Shown here: piece by piece, positions 53,119 to 64,000 of the stretch | Numbering within the stretch: position 1 is the stretch's first letter | How the letters are laid out: the number at the start of each line of letters is the position of its first letter | DNA from: Streptomyces sp. NRRL F-5727 | GTDB taxonomy: Bacteria > Actinomycetota > Actinomycetes > Streptomycetales > Streptomycetaceae | Reading direction: 5' to 3' | Length of the DNA: 64,000 nucleotides | Assembly (NCBI RefSeq): GCF_000719555.1 | Contig: NZ_JOGX01000009.1 | Location: forward strand, 1-64,000 | The notes under the pieces: model-generated | What the model was told of the DNA's origin: nothing | Database searches by the model: none | What the model saw: only the letters and a program-made list of their open reading frames with translations | Translations under genes and position numbers: made by a program

Positions 53119-54876
53119 ATGACTGAGTATGGCCGGGGCCAGGGCTCCGAACCGTGGCACCCCACGGACCCGCTCTACGGGGACCAGGGGTGGGAAGGTC
53201 AGCAGCAGTACCAGCAGCCGCAGCAGGCCACGCCGTACGCGCAGGGTGGCCAGGGGTACCAGGACCCGTACGCCCAGCAGGGCTACGGGACCGACCCGTA
53301 CCAGCAGCAGGCCGCCTACCAGCAGCAGTACCCGCAGCAGGGGTACGCCGACCCGCACGCACAGGTGTACGGGGACCAGGGTCAGGCGGCGGCGCAGTCG
53401 TACGGTCAGACCGGCTGGAACCAGGGGTACGACACGCCCGGGCAGCACGGACAGACGTACGACGGCAACTGGGAGACCGGCCAGGCCGCCATGGCCTACA
53501 ACGCGCCGCCCGCCGACCCCTACGGCGGCCAGCAGCCCGACCTCTACGGCACGCCCGAGGCGTATCCGCCGCCCCAGCCGCCCGGCCGCCGGCAGCACCC
53601 GCCGCAGCCGGTCGTCGACTGGGAGCCCGAGCCGGAGCCCGAGCCCGCCCCCGTCCCGCACGAGCCGGAGGAGTCGCACCCCTTCTTCACCGGTGACGAC
53701 GACGAGGACGGCTACGAGGACGACGCACCGTCCTCGCGCCGGGGCCGGGGCGGCCGCGGCGACGACCGCGACCGCGAGCGGCGCGGCAAGGAGAAGAAGC
53801 GCAAGGGCAAGAACGGCGTCGCCTGCCTCGTGGTGGCCGCGGTCCTCGTCGGCGGCGTCGGCGGCATCGGCTACTTCGGCTACCAGTTCTGGCAGGGCCA
53901 GTTCGGCGAGGCCCCCGACTACGCGGGCACCGGCACCGGCGAGGTCCAGGTCGAGATCCCCAAGGGCGCCTTCGGCAACGAGATCGGCAACATCCTCAAG
54001 CAGGCCGGCGTCGTGAAGAGCGTCGACGCCTTCGTGGCGGCGCAGCAGAAGAACGCCAAGGGCAACTCGATCCAGGCCGGCGCCTACACGCTCAAGAAGG
54101 AGATGTCGGCGGAGAGCGCCGTCGCGCTGATGCTGGACCCGGCGAGCCAGGCCAACCTGATCATCCCCGAGGGCAAGCGCAACGCCTGGGTCTACGAACA
54201 GCTCGACACCCGTCTGAACCTCAAGCCCGGCACGACGAAGGAGATCGCCTTCGAGAAGGCGGACTCCCTGGGCCTGCCGGACTGGGCGAAGAACCACGAC
54301 AAGCTCAAGGACCCGCTGGAGGGCTTCCTCTTCCCGGCGAGCTACCCGGTCGCCAAGGGCGGCAAGCCCGAGGACGCCCTCAAGAAGATGGTCAGCCGGG
54401 CGAACGCCGAGTACACGAAGCTGGACCTGGAGGGGCAGGCGAAGAAGCACGGCGTCGAGAACGCCTGGCAGCTCCTCACCGTCGCGAGCCTCGTGCAGGC
54501 GGAGGGCAAGACGCACGACGACTTCCGCAAGATGGCGGAGGTCATCTACAACCGCCTCCAGCCGGACAACACGGAGACGAACCGGAAGCTCCAGTTCGAC
54601 TCGGCCCTGAACTACCTGAAGGGCCAGTCCGAGATCAAGATCTCGGAGCAGGAGGCGAACACCAACCAGGACCCGTACAACACGTACACCCAGGTCGGCC
54701 TCCCGCCCGGTCCGATCAGCAACCCCGGCGTCGAAGCCCTGGCCGCCATGCTCGATCCGACGAAGGACGGCTGGATGTACTTCGTGGCGACCGACGGCAT
54801 GAACAAGACCGAGTTCGCCAAGACCTACGCCGAGTTCAAGACGCTGAAGGACAAGTTCAATGCCAACACGGACTAG
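53119..54876 (+). CDS. mltG: Endolytic transglycosylase MltG with long disordered N-terminus
   Basis: A 585-aa protein. Residues 1-205 are low complexity, rich in Gln, Tyr, Gly and Pro (QQQYQQPQQATPY). An acidic patch and a Lys/Arg-rich run follow, then one membrane helix (about 233-255) and the external YceG domain (about 275-580) with the catalytic Glu expected in VQAEGKT. MltG ends glycan strands during peptidoglycan synthesis. The cytoplasmic tail is much longer than in E. coli and may bind division or polar-growth partners. ATG 53119 is chosen; the next gene overlaps by 17 nt. Confidence 0.92.
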   Translation: MTEYGRGQGSEPWHPTDPLYGDQGWEGQQQYQQPQQATPYAQGGQGYQDPYAQQGYGTDPYQQQAAYQQQYPQQGYADPHAQVYGDQGQAAAQSYGQTGWNQGYDTPGQHGQTYDGNWETGQAAMAYNAPPADPYGGQQPDLYGTPEAYPPPQPPGRRQHPPQPVVDWEPEPEPEPAPVPHEPEESHPFFTGDDDEDGYEDDAPSSRRGRGGRGDDRDRERRGKEKKRKGKNGVACLVVAAVLVGGVGGIGYFGYQFWQGQFGEAPDYAGTGTGEVQVEIPKGAFGNEIGNILKQAGVVKSVDAFVAAQQKNAKGNSIQAGAYTLKKEMSAESAVALMLDPASQANLIIPEGKRNAWVYEQLDTRLNLKPGTTKEIAFEKADSLGLPDWAKNHDKLKDPLEGFLFPASYPVAKGGKPEDALKKMVSRANAEYTKLDLEGQAKKHGVENAWQLLTVASLVQAEGKTHDDFRKMAEVIYNRLQPDNTETNRKLQFDSALNYLKGQSEIKISEQEANTNQDPYNTYTQVGLPPGPISNPGVEALAAMLDPTKDGWMYFVATDGMNKTEFAKTYAEFKTLKDKFNANTD

Positions 54877-55702
54877 CGGGGCGGGCCGCCGCGCCGCCGT
54901 CCTCGGTTCGCCGATCGCCCACTCGCTCTCCCCGGTCCTGCACCGGGCCGCGTACGCGGAGCTCGGTCTGGACGACTGGTCCTACGAGCGCTTCGAGGTC
55001 GACGAGGCGGCGCTGCCGGGCTTCGTCGCGGAGATGGACGACGCGTGGGCCGGCCTCTCGCTGACCATGCCGCTCAAGCGGGCGATCATCCCGCTGCTCG
55101 ACGAGATCAGCGGGACGGCGGCCGCCGTGGAGGCGGTGAACACGGTGGTCTTCCGCGAGGACGGCCGCCGGGTCGGCGACAACACCGACATCCCCGGCAT
55201 GATCGCCGCCCTGCGCGAGCGGGGCGTCGAGAAGGTCGAGTCCGCGGCGATCCTCGGCGCGGGCGCCACCGCCTCCTCCGCGCTCGCCGCGCTGTCCCGC
55301 GTCTGCGCGGGCCCGGTCACGGCGTACGTCCGCAGCGAGGCCCGGGCGGAGGAGATGCTCGGCTGGGGCGACCGGCTCGGCGTGGACGTCCGCACCGCGG
55401 CCTGGGACGACGCGGCGGACGCCTTCGCGGCCCCGCTGGTGATCGCGACGACCCCGGCCGGCACCACCGACCCCCTCGCCGCGGCGGTCCCGGACCACCC
55501 CGGCACCCTCTTCGACGTCCTCTACGACCCCTGGCCCACCCGGCTCGCCGCCGCCTGGTCCGCACGCGCCGGTAAGATCGTCGGCGGCCTGGACCTCCTG
55601 GTCCACCAGGCGGTCCTCCAGGTCGAACAGATGACGGGCGTCCCGAAAGCCCCGCTGGCCGCCATGCGCGCCGCCGGCGAGGCCGCGCTCGCCGCGCGCT
55701 GA
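54860..55702 (+). CDS. aroE: Shikimate dehydrogenase
   Basis: A 280-aa NADP-dependent dehydrogenase. The N-terminal substrate domain has LGSPIAHSLSPVLH and LTMPLKR (catalytic Lys), then NTDIPG, and the nucleotide-binding loop is LGAGATASSAL. It reduces 3-dehydroshikimate to shikimate. ATG 54860 overlaps the mltG stop by 17 nt and has AAGGA upstream. The aroC-aroK-aroB-aroQ run begins 386 nt later, so five shikimate-pathway genes lie together. Confidence 0.93.
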   Translation: MPTRTSGAGRRAAVLGSPIAHSLSPVLHRAAYAELGLDDWSYERFEVDEAALPGFVAEMDDAWAGLSLTMPLKRAIIPLLDEISGTAAAVEAVNTVVFREDGRRVGDNTDIPGMIAALRERGVEKVESAAILGAGATASSALAALSRVCAGPVTAYVRSEARAEEMLGWGDRLGVDVRTAAWDDAADAFAAPLVIATTPAGTTDPLAAAVPDHPGTLFDVLYDPWPTRLAAAWSARAGKIVGGLDLLVHQAVLQVEQMTGVPKAPLAAMRAAGEAALAAR

Positions 55703-55747
55703 CCCCGCGCGGCCGCCCCGGGACGCCATGACCCAGGGGGAACGGGG

Positions 55748-55975
55748 ATGGACGGGGACATCACGCTCGCGTCGAAGGCGGATCTCGCCTTCGACGCGTT
55801 GCGCTTTCTGTACGTGGGATTCCTCAGCTCGCTGCCGGCGTGGGCGCGGTACACGGTGCTCGGGCTCTTCGGACTGACCGTGGTGTACGGCTTCGTCAGC
55901 TGGCTGCGGAAACGGTCCGCCGACCAGCCCGAGGCCCCCGCCGACGTCCACGAGGACGAGGCGCGCGTCCGATAG
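55748..55975 (+). CDS. Small membrane protein between aroE and aroC
   Basis: A 75-aa protein with an amphipathic N-terminus (LASKADLAFDALRFLYVGFLSS), one clear membrane helix (about residues 34-51: YTVLGLFGLTVVYGFVSWL) and a short acidic cytoplasmic tail. GGGGGAACGGGG precedes ATG 55748. No family recognised. Its location suggests it is carried with the aro genes but does not show a role in that pathway. Confidence 0.65.
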   Translation: MDGDITLASKADLAFDALRFLYVGFLSSLPAWARYTVLGLFGLTVVYGFVSWLRKRSADQPEAPADVHEDEARVR

Positions 55976-56088
55976 CTGGACCGGAGGCCGAGGCCAGGGC
56001 CCGGACGTGGGAGGATCGGGGGGTGGCGGGTCCGGGCCGCGCGTCCGGGCCTGTCGTCGCAGTGCCCAGGCGAGCATGAGGAGCATCG

Positions 56089-57269
56089 TTGAGCAGGTTG
56101 CGTTGGCTGACCGCTGGGGAATCCCACGGACCCGCGCTGGTCGCGACGCTGGAGGGTCTTCCCGCCGGCGTCCCGGTCACCACTGAGCTGGTGGCGGACC
56201 ACCTCGCGCGGCGGCGCCTCGGCTATGGGCGCGGCGCCCGGATGAAGTTCGAGCAGGACGAGGTCACCTTCCTCGGCGGCGTCCGGCACGGACTCTCCCT
56301 CGGGTCGCCGATCGCGGTGATGGTCGGCAACACCGAGTGGCCCAAGTGGGAGAAGGTCATGTCGGCCGACCCGGTCGACCCCTCGGAGCTGAAGGAGACC
56401 GGCCGCAACGCGCCGCTCACCCGGCCCCGTCCCGGCCACGCCGACCTCGCCGGCATGCAGAAGTACGGCTTCGACGAGGCCCGGCCGATCCTGGAGCGCG
56501 CCAGCGCCCGCGAGACCGCCGCCCGCGTCGCCCTCGGCGCCGTCGCCCGGTCCTTCCTCAAGGAGGCCGCCGGCATCGAGATCGTCTCGCACGTGGTCGA
56601 GCTGGCCGCCGCGAAGGCCCCGTACGGCGTCTACCCGACCCCCGCCGACGTCGAGAAGCTCGACGCCGACCCGGTCCGCTGCCTCGACGCCGACGCGTCG
56701 AAGGCGATGGTCGCCGAGATCGACCAGGCCCACAAGGACGGCGACACCCTCGGTGGCGTCGTCGAGGTCCTCGCCTACGGCGTGCCCGTCGGCCTCGGCT
56801 CGCACGTGCACTGGGACCGCCGCCTCGACGCGCGGCTCGCCGCCGCCCTCATGGGCATCCAGGCCATCAAGGGCGTCGAGGTCGGCGACGGCTTCGACCT
56901 CGCCCGGGTGCCCGGCTCCCAGGCCCACGACGAGATCGTGAGGACCGAGGACGGCATCAAGCGCACCTCCGGCCGCTCCGGCGGCACCGAGGGCGGCCTC
57001 ACCACCGGCGAACTGCTGCGCGTCCGCGCCGCCATGAAGCCGATCGCGACCGTGCCGCGCGCCCTCGCCACCGTCGACGTCGCCACCGGCGAGGCCGCCG
57101 CGGCCCACCACCAGCGCTCCGACGTCTGCGCCGTCCCGGCCGCCGGCATCGTCGCCGAGGCCATGGTCGCCCTCGTCCTCGCCGACGCCGTCGTCGAGAA
57201 GTTCGGCGGCGACTCCGTGCCCGAGACCCGGCGCAACGTGCGGTCGTACCTCGACAACCTGCACATCCG

Positions 57270-57273
<4 letters not shown>
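56089..57273 (+). CDS. aroC: Chorismate synthase
   Basis: A 394-aa FMN-dependent enzyme with the hallmarks [40 protein letters not shown] and AAMKPIATV near the C-terminus. It converts 5-enolpyruvylshikimate 3-phosphate to chorismate, the substrate of the pabB-like enzyme at the left of this window. TTG 56089 is the start, supported by GAGGAG at 56079-56084; it is the natural length. The stop overlaps aroK. Confidence 0.96.
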
Positions 57274-59331
<2,058 letters not shown>

Positions 59332-59354
59332 GGGCCGGGCACTTTCGGCGGGGT

Positions 59355-59388
59355 CCCGCCCGTTCCCCTAGCGGGGGGACGGGGCGGT
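59355..59388 (+). terminator. Imperfect hairpin after aroQ
   Basis: CCGCCCGTTCCCC (from about 59357) pairs with GGGGACGGGGCGG (to 59387) with one offset, followed by TAACGTTTTGG. It lies 25 nt beyond aroQ. Confidence 0.55.
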
Positions 59389-59486
59389 AACGTTTTGGCA
59401 TCCCCGGCGACCGGAGGAACGGGCCGACGGAGGCTCCGCTCCGGCCGCCCTCACCGCACCAGGCCGACGAGACGGAGTGGCACCGG

Positions 59487-60404
59487 ATGCAGCACGCAGT
59501 GGGGGGACCGCTGCCATCGCCCGAGCAGCCGGGCCGGGCGCCCGGCCCGGCCCCGGCCGGCGCACACGGACCCGTACCCCCGCCCCCGCAGGCCGCGCCC
59601 TACCCGGGGCCGCCGTCCGGCGCGCCCGGCGGCCGGCTCGGCGTGCACCCCGCCGTGCAGCCGGGCCCGCCCTCGCCGCCGCCCGCCCAGGGACCCGGCG
59701 GCGCGGGCTGGGGCGCCGCCCCCGGAGCCGTACCGCCGCCCGGAGCCGTACCGCCGCCCGCGCCCGGGGGGATGTCCGCGCACGTCACCGGGGCCGTGCC
59801 GCTGGCGCCTCCGATGCCGCTGTACGAGCAGGGGCCCGGCACCGGGACGGCGACCCTCGCCGTCCTGCTCATCGGGCCGGCCGGCGCGGGCAAGACGACG
59901 GTCGCCCGGCACTGGGCGACCCGCCGGCCCGTCCCCACCGCCCACATCAGCCTCGACGACGTCCGGGAATGGGTGTGCTCCGGCTTCGCCGACCCGCAGT
60001 CGGGCTGGAACGAGCACTCCGAGGCGCAGTACCGGCTGGCCCGCCGCACCTGCGGCTTCGCCGCCCGCAACTTCCTCGCCAACGGCATCTCCTGCATCCT
60101 CGACGACGCCGTCTTCCCCGACCGGCCCGTCGTCGGCCTCGGCGGCTGGAAGCGGCACGTCGGCCCCGGCCTGCTCCCGGTGGTCCTCCTCCCCGGCCTG
60201 GAGGTCGTCCTGGAGCGCAACGCCCAGCGCTCCGGCAACCGGCGCCTCTCCGACGAGGAGGTCGCCGCGATCCACGGCCGGATGGCCGGCTGGTACGGCT
60301 CCGGGCTGCCGATCATCGACAACTCCGCGCTCGACGTGGAGGCCACGGCCCGGCTCCTCGACGAGGCCCTGGCCCGGGCGATAGCCGCGCCGCCCGGCGG
60401 CTGA
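59487..60404 (+). CDS. P-loop kinase-like ATPase with Pro-rich N-terminus
   Basis: A 305-aa protein. Residues 1-115 are Pro/Gly/Ala-rich and probably disordered. The rest is a small P-loop domain with Walker A GPAGAGKTT (about 129-137), SLDDVREWVCSGFADP, RNFLANGISCILDDAVFPD (Walker B-like), and ERNAQRSGNRRL with basic lid residues. This is the pattern of small-molecule or polynucleotide-type kinases and chloramphenicol-phosphotransferase-like proteins. The substrate is unknown. It sits between aroQ and the M24 gene in conserved order. ATG 59487 has GGAG about 10 nt upstream. Confidence 0.75.
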   Translation: MQHAVGGPLPSPEQPGRAPGPAPAGAHGPVPPPPQAAPYPGPPSGAPGGRLGVHPAVQPGPPSPPPAQGPGGAGWGAAPGAVPPPGAVPPPAPGGMSAHVTGAVPLAPPMPLYEQGPGTGTATLAVLLIGPAGAGKTTVARHWATRRPVPTAHISLDDVREWVCSGFADPQSGWNEHSEAQYRLARRTCGFAARNFLANGISCILDDAVFPDRPVVGLGGWKRHVGPGLLPVVLLPGLEVVLERNAQRSGNRRLSDEEVAAIHGRMAGWYGSGLPIIDNSALDVEATARLLDEALARAIAAPPGG

Positions 60405-60472
60405 CCCCCGGCGTTCCACGGTCGGACGCCGCCGACAGGCCGGGGCGGGGCCGCGCTCGTAGGCTCGGAGAC

Positions 60473-61585
60473 ATGTCACAGGTGTATGCGGACCGCCGGG
60501 TCCGGCTGCGCGACCGGGTCGCCGCAGCGGGCAGCGCGGCGGCCCTGGTGTCCCGTCCCGCCAACGTCCGCTATCTCGCCGGCGGCGCCCCGCCGGGAGC
60601 CGTCCTGCTGGTCGGCCCCGAGCCGGGCGCCGACGTGCTGATCCGGCCCACCGCCGTCGAGGGCGAGCCCCTCGACGGGCGGCTGGACGAACAGCTCCGG
60701 CAGCAGCAGCTCCCGCTCGGCGGCGGGGACCCGGCCGTCGCCGCCGCGGAACTCGCCCGCCGGTCCGGAGCCGACGGCCTCGCCGTCGAGGAGCACGACC
60801 TGACGATGGCCCGCCACCGCACCCTCGGCGCCGCCGCGCCCGGACTCCGCCTCGCCGACCTCTCCTGCGCCGTCGAACAGCTCCGGGTGGTCAAGGACGA
60901 GGACGAGATCGGCTGTCTGCGCATCGCCGCCGAGATCGCCGACCAGGCCCTCGGCGAGCTCCTGGAGTCCATCCTCGTCGGCCGCACCGAGCGCCACCTC
61001 GCCCTCGAACTGGAGCGGCGGCTGGTCGACCACGGCGCCGACGGCGCCGCCTTCCCCACCTCCGTCGCCACCGGACCCCACTCCGGCCGGCGCGGCCACC
61101 GCCCCACCGACCGCCGGGTCGAGGAGGGCGACTTCCTGTCGGTCTGCCTCGGCGCCGACTACCGCGGCTACCGCTGCGAGATCGGCCGGACCTTCGTCAT
61201 CGGCACCGCCCCGGCCGACTGGCAGATCGAGCTGTACGAGCTGGTCTTCGCCGCCCAGCGGGCCGGCCGGGAGTCCCTCGTGCCCGGCGCCGAGTACCGT
61301 GACGTGGACCGCGCGGCACGCCAGATCCTCGACGCCGGGGGCCACGCCGCGACCGCCGTACCCCTCACCGGACACGGCGTGGGGCTCGAAATCGACGAGG
61401 ACCCGCAGCTCTCCCCCTCGGCCATGGGTAAACTGGACGCTTGTGTGCCGGTCACCGTCGAACCGGGGGTCCACCTCCCGGGCCGGGGCGGGGTCCGGAT
61501 CGATGACACGCTCGTCGTGCGCCAGGAGGCGGACGGCGGACCCGAGCTACTCACCATCACGACCAAGGAGCTGCTCGCGCTGTAG
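60473..61585 (+). CDS. M24-family (Xaa-Pro aminopeptidase-like) protein with altered metal site
   Basis: A 370-aa protein with the creatinase N-domain (about 1-135) and pita-bread C-domain. Compared with E. coli PepP ligands Asp260, Asp271, His354, Glu383 and Glu406, the equivalents here are Cys225 (LSVCLGA), Glu236 (CEIGRTF), His301 (GHGVGL), Glu330 (VEPGV) and Asp344 (VRIDDT). Three of five ligands differ, and a nearby active-site His is Asp308. It may be a non-peptidase or use other metals. ATG 60473 lies 7 nt after TAGGCT (60460-60465) and has no ribosome binding site, which suggests a leaderless message. efp is 49 nt downstream. Confidence 0.85.
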   Translation: MSQVYADRRVRLRDRVAAAGSAAALVSRPANVRYLAGGAPPGAVLLVGPEPGADVLIRPTAVEGEPLDGRLDEQLRQQQLPLGGGDPAVAAAELARRSGADGLAVEEHDLTMARHRTLGAAAPGLRLADLSCAVEQLRVVKDEDEIGCLRIAAEIADQALGELLESILVGRTERHLALELERRLVDHGADGAAFPTSVATGPHSGRRGHRPTDRRVEEGDFLSVCLGADYRGYRCEIGRTFVIGTAPADWQIELYELVFAAQRAGRESLVPGAEYRDVDRAARQILDAGGHAATAVPLTGHGVGLEIDEDPQLSPSAMGKLDACVPVTVEPGVHLPGRGGVRIDDTLVVRQEADGGPELLTITTKELLAL

Positions 61586-61634
61586 GGCGCGTACGCCTCC
61601 TCGGTCCCACGTCAGTCCAGGAGATTCCGCAACC

Positions 61635-62201
61635 GTGGCTTCCACGAACGACCTCAAGAACGGCATGGTGCTCAAGCTCGAAGGCGGCCAGCTCTGGTCC
61701 GTCGTCGAGTTCCAGCACGTCAAGCCCGGCAAGGGCCCGGCCTTCGTGCGCACCAAGCTCAAGAACGTGCTGTCCGGCAAGGTCGTCGACAAGACCTTCA
61801 ACGCCGGCGTGAAGGTGGAGACCGCGAACGTCGACAAGCGCGACATGCAGTTCTCCTACATGGACGGCGACTACTTCGTCTTCATGGACATGGACACGTA
61901 CGACCAGCTGCACATCGACCGCAAGGTCGTCGGTGACGCCGCCAACTTCCTCATCGAGGGCTTCACCGCCCTGGTCGCGCAGAACGAGGGCCAGGTCCTC
62001 TACGTCGAGCTGCCGGCCGCCGTCGAGCTCACCATCGCCGAGACCGAGCCGGGCGTCCAGGGCGACCGCTCCACCGGTGGCACCAAGCCCGCCACCCTGG
62101 AGACCGGCCACCAGATCCAGGTCCCGCTCTTCATCACCACCGGTGAGAAGATCAAGGTCGACACCCGTGACAGCAGCTACCTCGGCCGGGTGAACAGCTA
62201 A
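61635..62201 (+). CDS. efp: Elongation factor P
   Basis: A 188-aa three-domain beta-barrel protein. Domain I carries the loop [15 protein letters not shown] that reaches the peptidyl-transfer centre; the tip Lys lies in PGKGPA. The C-terminus has the [18 protein letters not shown] signature. It relieves stalling at polyproline runs, relevant here because several neighbours are Pro-rich. No EpmA/B-type modification genes are in the window. GTG 61635 has CCAGGAG upstream; nusB starts 2 nt after its stop. Confidence 0.96.
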   Translation: MASTNDLKNGMVLKLEGGQLWSVVEFQHVKPGKGPAFVRTKLKNVLSGKVVDKTFNAGVKVETANVDKRDMQFSYMDGDYFVFMDMDTYDQLHIDRKVVGDAANFLIEGFTALVAQNEGQVLYVELPAAVELTIAETEPGVQGDRSTGGTKPATLETGHQIQVPLFITTGEKIKVDTRDSSYLGRVNS

Positions 62202-62203
62202 CC

Positions 62204-62641
62204 GTGGCCGCCCGGAGCAAGGCCCGCAGGCGGGCCTTCCAGATCCTGTTCGAGGCCGACCAGCGCGGCGCTTCGGTGCAGGAGGTCCTCGCGGACCAGA
62301 TCCGGCTCCACCGTGCCGACGCGCAGCAGCCGCCGGTCGGTGACTTCACGATGCAGCTGGTCGAGGGGTACGCCCGGTACGTGGCCCGGATCGACGAGCT
62401 CATCGCCACCTACGCGGTGGACTGGGACCTCGACCGGATGCCCGCCGCCGACCGGAACATCGTGCGCCTCGGCGCCTACGAGGTGATCTGGGAGGACGGC
62501 ACCCCGGACGCGGTGGCGATCGACGAGGCCGTGCAGCTGGCCAAGGAGTTCTCCACGGACGACTCCCCGGCCTTCGTCAACGGCCTCCTGGGGCGCTTCA
62601 AGGAGCTGAAGCCCCGACTGCGCCGGGACGTGGACGCCTAG
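62204..62641 (+). CDS. nusB: Transcription antitermination protein NusB
   Basis: A 145-aa all-helical RNA-binding protein with the opening SKARRRAFQILFEAD and the terminal FVNGLLGRFKEL typical of the family. With NusE (S10) it binds boxA in rRNA leaders. GTG 62204 follows efp by 2 nt. A strong terminator closes the unit. Confidence 0.95.
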   Translation: MAARSKARRRAFQILFEADQRGASVQEVLADQIRLHRADAQQPPVGDFTMQLVEGYARYVARIDELIATYAVDWDLDRMPAADRNIVRLGAYEVIWEDGTPDAVAIDEAVQLAKEFSTDDSPAFVNGLLGRFKELKPRLRRDVDA

Positions 62642-62658
62642 TCCCCGAACGGCTCGTC

Positions 62659-62696
62659 GAAGGGGCCCGCGGCACTTCCGTGCCGCGGGCCCCTTC
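62659..62696 (+). terminator. Perfect 16-bp terminator after nusB
   Basis: Arms 62659-62674 and 62681-62696 are exact complements with a 6-nt loop, followed by GCGTTTCGCG. Confidence 0.88.
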
Positions 62697-62742
62697 GCGT
62701 TTCGCGGGCGTTCCGCCGAACGGGTGAAAGGGAACGCGAAAG

Positions 62743-62783
62743 CGCCGGGCCCGTGGCGTCGAATGACGTCCACGGGCCCGGCG
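62743..62783 (-). terminator. Hairpin terminator after bldD
   Basis: CGCCGGGCCCGTGG (62743-62756) pairs exactly with CCACGGGCCCGGCG (62770-62783); inside, CGTC/GACG extends the stem. On the minus strand it is followed by GCTTTCGCG. It begins 34 nt past the bldD stop. Confidence 0.8.
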
Positions 62784-62816
62784 GCACGTTTCTGCAATGC
62801 GGAACTCGGGAGGCGC

Positions 62817-63317
62817 TCAGTTCTCCTCGTGGGCGACCGCGCGGCGCGCGTCCGCGTCGAGCACGCCCCAGCTGATCAGCTGCTCGGTCAGGACCGAGGG
62901 GGACTGGTCGTAGATGACGGCCAGGGTGCGCAGGTCGTCCTGGCGGATCGACAGCACCTTGCCGTTGTAGTCGCCGCGCTGCGACTGGATCGTCGCCGCG
63001 TAGCGCTGGAGCGGGCCGGCCTTCTCCTGCGGGACGTGGGCCAGGCGCTCCAGGTCCAGGACCAGCTTCGGCGGCGGCTCGGCGGCACCGCCGGGGGTCG
63101 TACCGGGCAGCAGCTCCTGCACCGGCACGCCGTAGAAGTCCGCCAGCTCGGCCAGGCGCTGCACGGTCACGGCGCGGTCGCCGCGCTCGTACGAGCCGAC
63201 CACGACGGCCTTCCAGCGGCCCTGGGACTTCTCCTCCACCCCGTGGAGGGACAGGCCCTGCTGGGTGCGGATCGCGCGGAGTTTGGCCCCGAGCTGCTTT
63301 GCGTATTCGCTGGACAT
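62817..63317 (-). CDS. bldD: Developmental master regulator BldD
   Basis: A 166-aa protein nearly identical to BldD as I know it. The N-terminal XRE-type helix-turn-helix covers about residues 8-70 (LRAIRTQQGLSLHGVEE...). The C-terminal domain holds the cyclic-di-GMP signature RGD (114-116)-x8-RQDD (125-128). Bound to tetrameric c-di-GMP it dimerises and represses sporulation genes during vegetative growth. A match to its own consensus site lies about 50 nt upstream (63364-63378), in line with known autorepression. nusB converges on the right and pyrR is divergent. Confidence 0.97.
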   Translation of the reverse strand: MSSEYAKQLGAKLRAIRTQQGLSLHGVEEKSQGRWKAVVVGSYERGDRAVTVQRLAELADFYGVPVQELLPGTTPGGAAEPPPKLVLDLERLAHVPQEKAGPLQRYAATIQSQRGDYNGKVLSIRQDDLRTLAVIYDQSPSVLTEQLISWGVLDADARRAVAHEEN

Positions 63318-63363
63318 AACGCTCCCGGACGCTGTGACGACATGCGGCTGCGCCGCGCGGCTG

Positions 63364-63378
63364 GTAACTCACTGTGAG
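63364..63378. promoter_or_regulatory. BldD-box upstream of bldD
   Basis: GTAACTCACTGTGAG fits the BldD consensus NTNACNC(A/T)GNGTNAN at eight of nine defined bases and lies in a longer palindrome (GTAACTCACTGTGAGGTTAC). Confidence 0.75.
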
Positions 63379-63540
63379 GTTACGCAGCGTTACTCTTTCC
63401 CGTCAAGCCGAAAGGGGCCCGCCACCCCCTCCCGGGGGACGGTCCGCCGCAGGTCGGAACGGGGGAGGGGGGAGCCCCGGAAAGCCCGTACGCGCGCCCC
63501 TGCTAAAGTGGACGCCGTACATCCGACGTCCTTTAAAGAC

Positions 63541-64000
<460 letters not shown>

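Overview
This is a high-GC actinobacterial chromosome segment, almost certainly from Streptomyces. It carries developmental genes known from that genus (ssgB at 7898-8311 and bldD at 62817-63317), GTG and TTG starts are common, and the gene order follows the conserved actinobacterial block thrS - HIT protein - pgsA - acyltransferase - pimA - pdxST - yebC - ruvCAB - yajC-secDF - apt - relA - ppi - hisS - rarA - rpsD - alaS - ruvX - mltG - aroE - aroCKBQ - pepP-like - efp - nusB - bldD - pyrR. I recall the same order from the S. coelicolor SCO1489-SCO1545 region and from the Rv2613c-Rv2533c region of M. tuberculosis. I see no insertion sequence, prophage, CRISPR array or secondary-metabolite cluster.

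Layout. 1-2800: a small membrane peptide, a phosphotransferase-fold protein, a zinc-ribbon protein and a minus-strand tRNA operon (Gly, Cys, three Val). 2800-9050: pabB-pabC, a tandem GNAT protein, a DsbA-like protein, small membrane proteins, a CGNR regulator, the sporulation gene ssgB and tRNA-Val(CAC). 9100-12250: a large membrane-protein gene broken by a 26-bp tandem duplication, a SRPBCC protein and a second identical tRNA-Val(CAC). 12250-15000: an exonuclease and a coupled DUF4365/unknown gene pair. 15000-25500: thrS, a K+ channel, a HIT hydrolase, a membrane protein, EF-G2, and the phosphatidylinositol mannoside operon pgsA-acyltransferase-pimA, whose genes overlap. 25500-31900: an MBL-fold hydrolase, a LemA-like protein, vitamin B6 synthesis (pdxST), yebC and ruvCAB. 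32000-39100: the secretion pair secDF with yajC, then apt, relA and a degenerate kinase remnant. 39100-46800: DUF349, peptidyl-prolyl isomerase, MBL hydrolase, hisS, a VKOR-family protein, rarA and rpsD. 46700-53000: a STAND-type ATPase, two small envelope-type proteins, alaS and ruvX. 53100-59400: mltG, then the shikimate genes aroE, aroC, aroK, aroB, aroQ. 59400-64000: a Pro-rich ATPase, an M24 protein with altered metal ligands, efp, nusB, bldD and the start of pyrR.

How the genes work together. Most are housekeeping: translation (three aminoacyl-tRNA synthetases, S4, EF-P, EF-G2, tRNAs), DNA repair (ruvCAB, rarA, ruvX), stringent response (relA), protein export, phosphatidylinositol-lipid synthesis, and the aromatic pathway feeding chorismate. 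ruvC and rarA both carry a close match to the LexA-independent DNA-damage promoter of actinobacteria (RecA-NDp), so the Holliday-junction genes and rarA may be co-induced. Many genes have a TANNNT-like hexamer 6-8 nt before the start codon and no Shine-Dalgarno sequence, which suggests leaderless mRNAs.

Most notable items: the 26-bp duplication that breaks an 805-codon membrane gene and whose loss would repair it exactly; the DUF4365 gene pair; the M24 protein that has lost canonical metal ligands; the deleted kinase/TPR remnant after relA; and one of three tandem tRNA-Val(GAC) genes with a mispaired acceptor stem.
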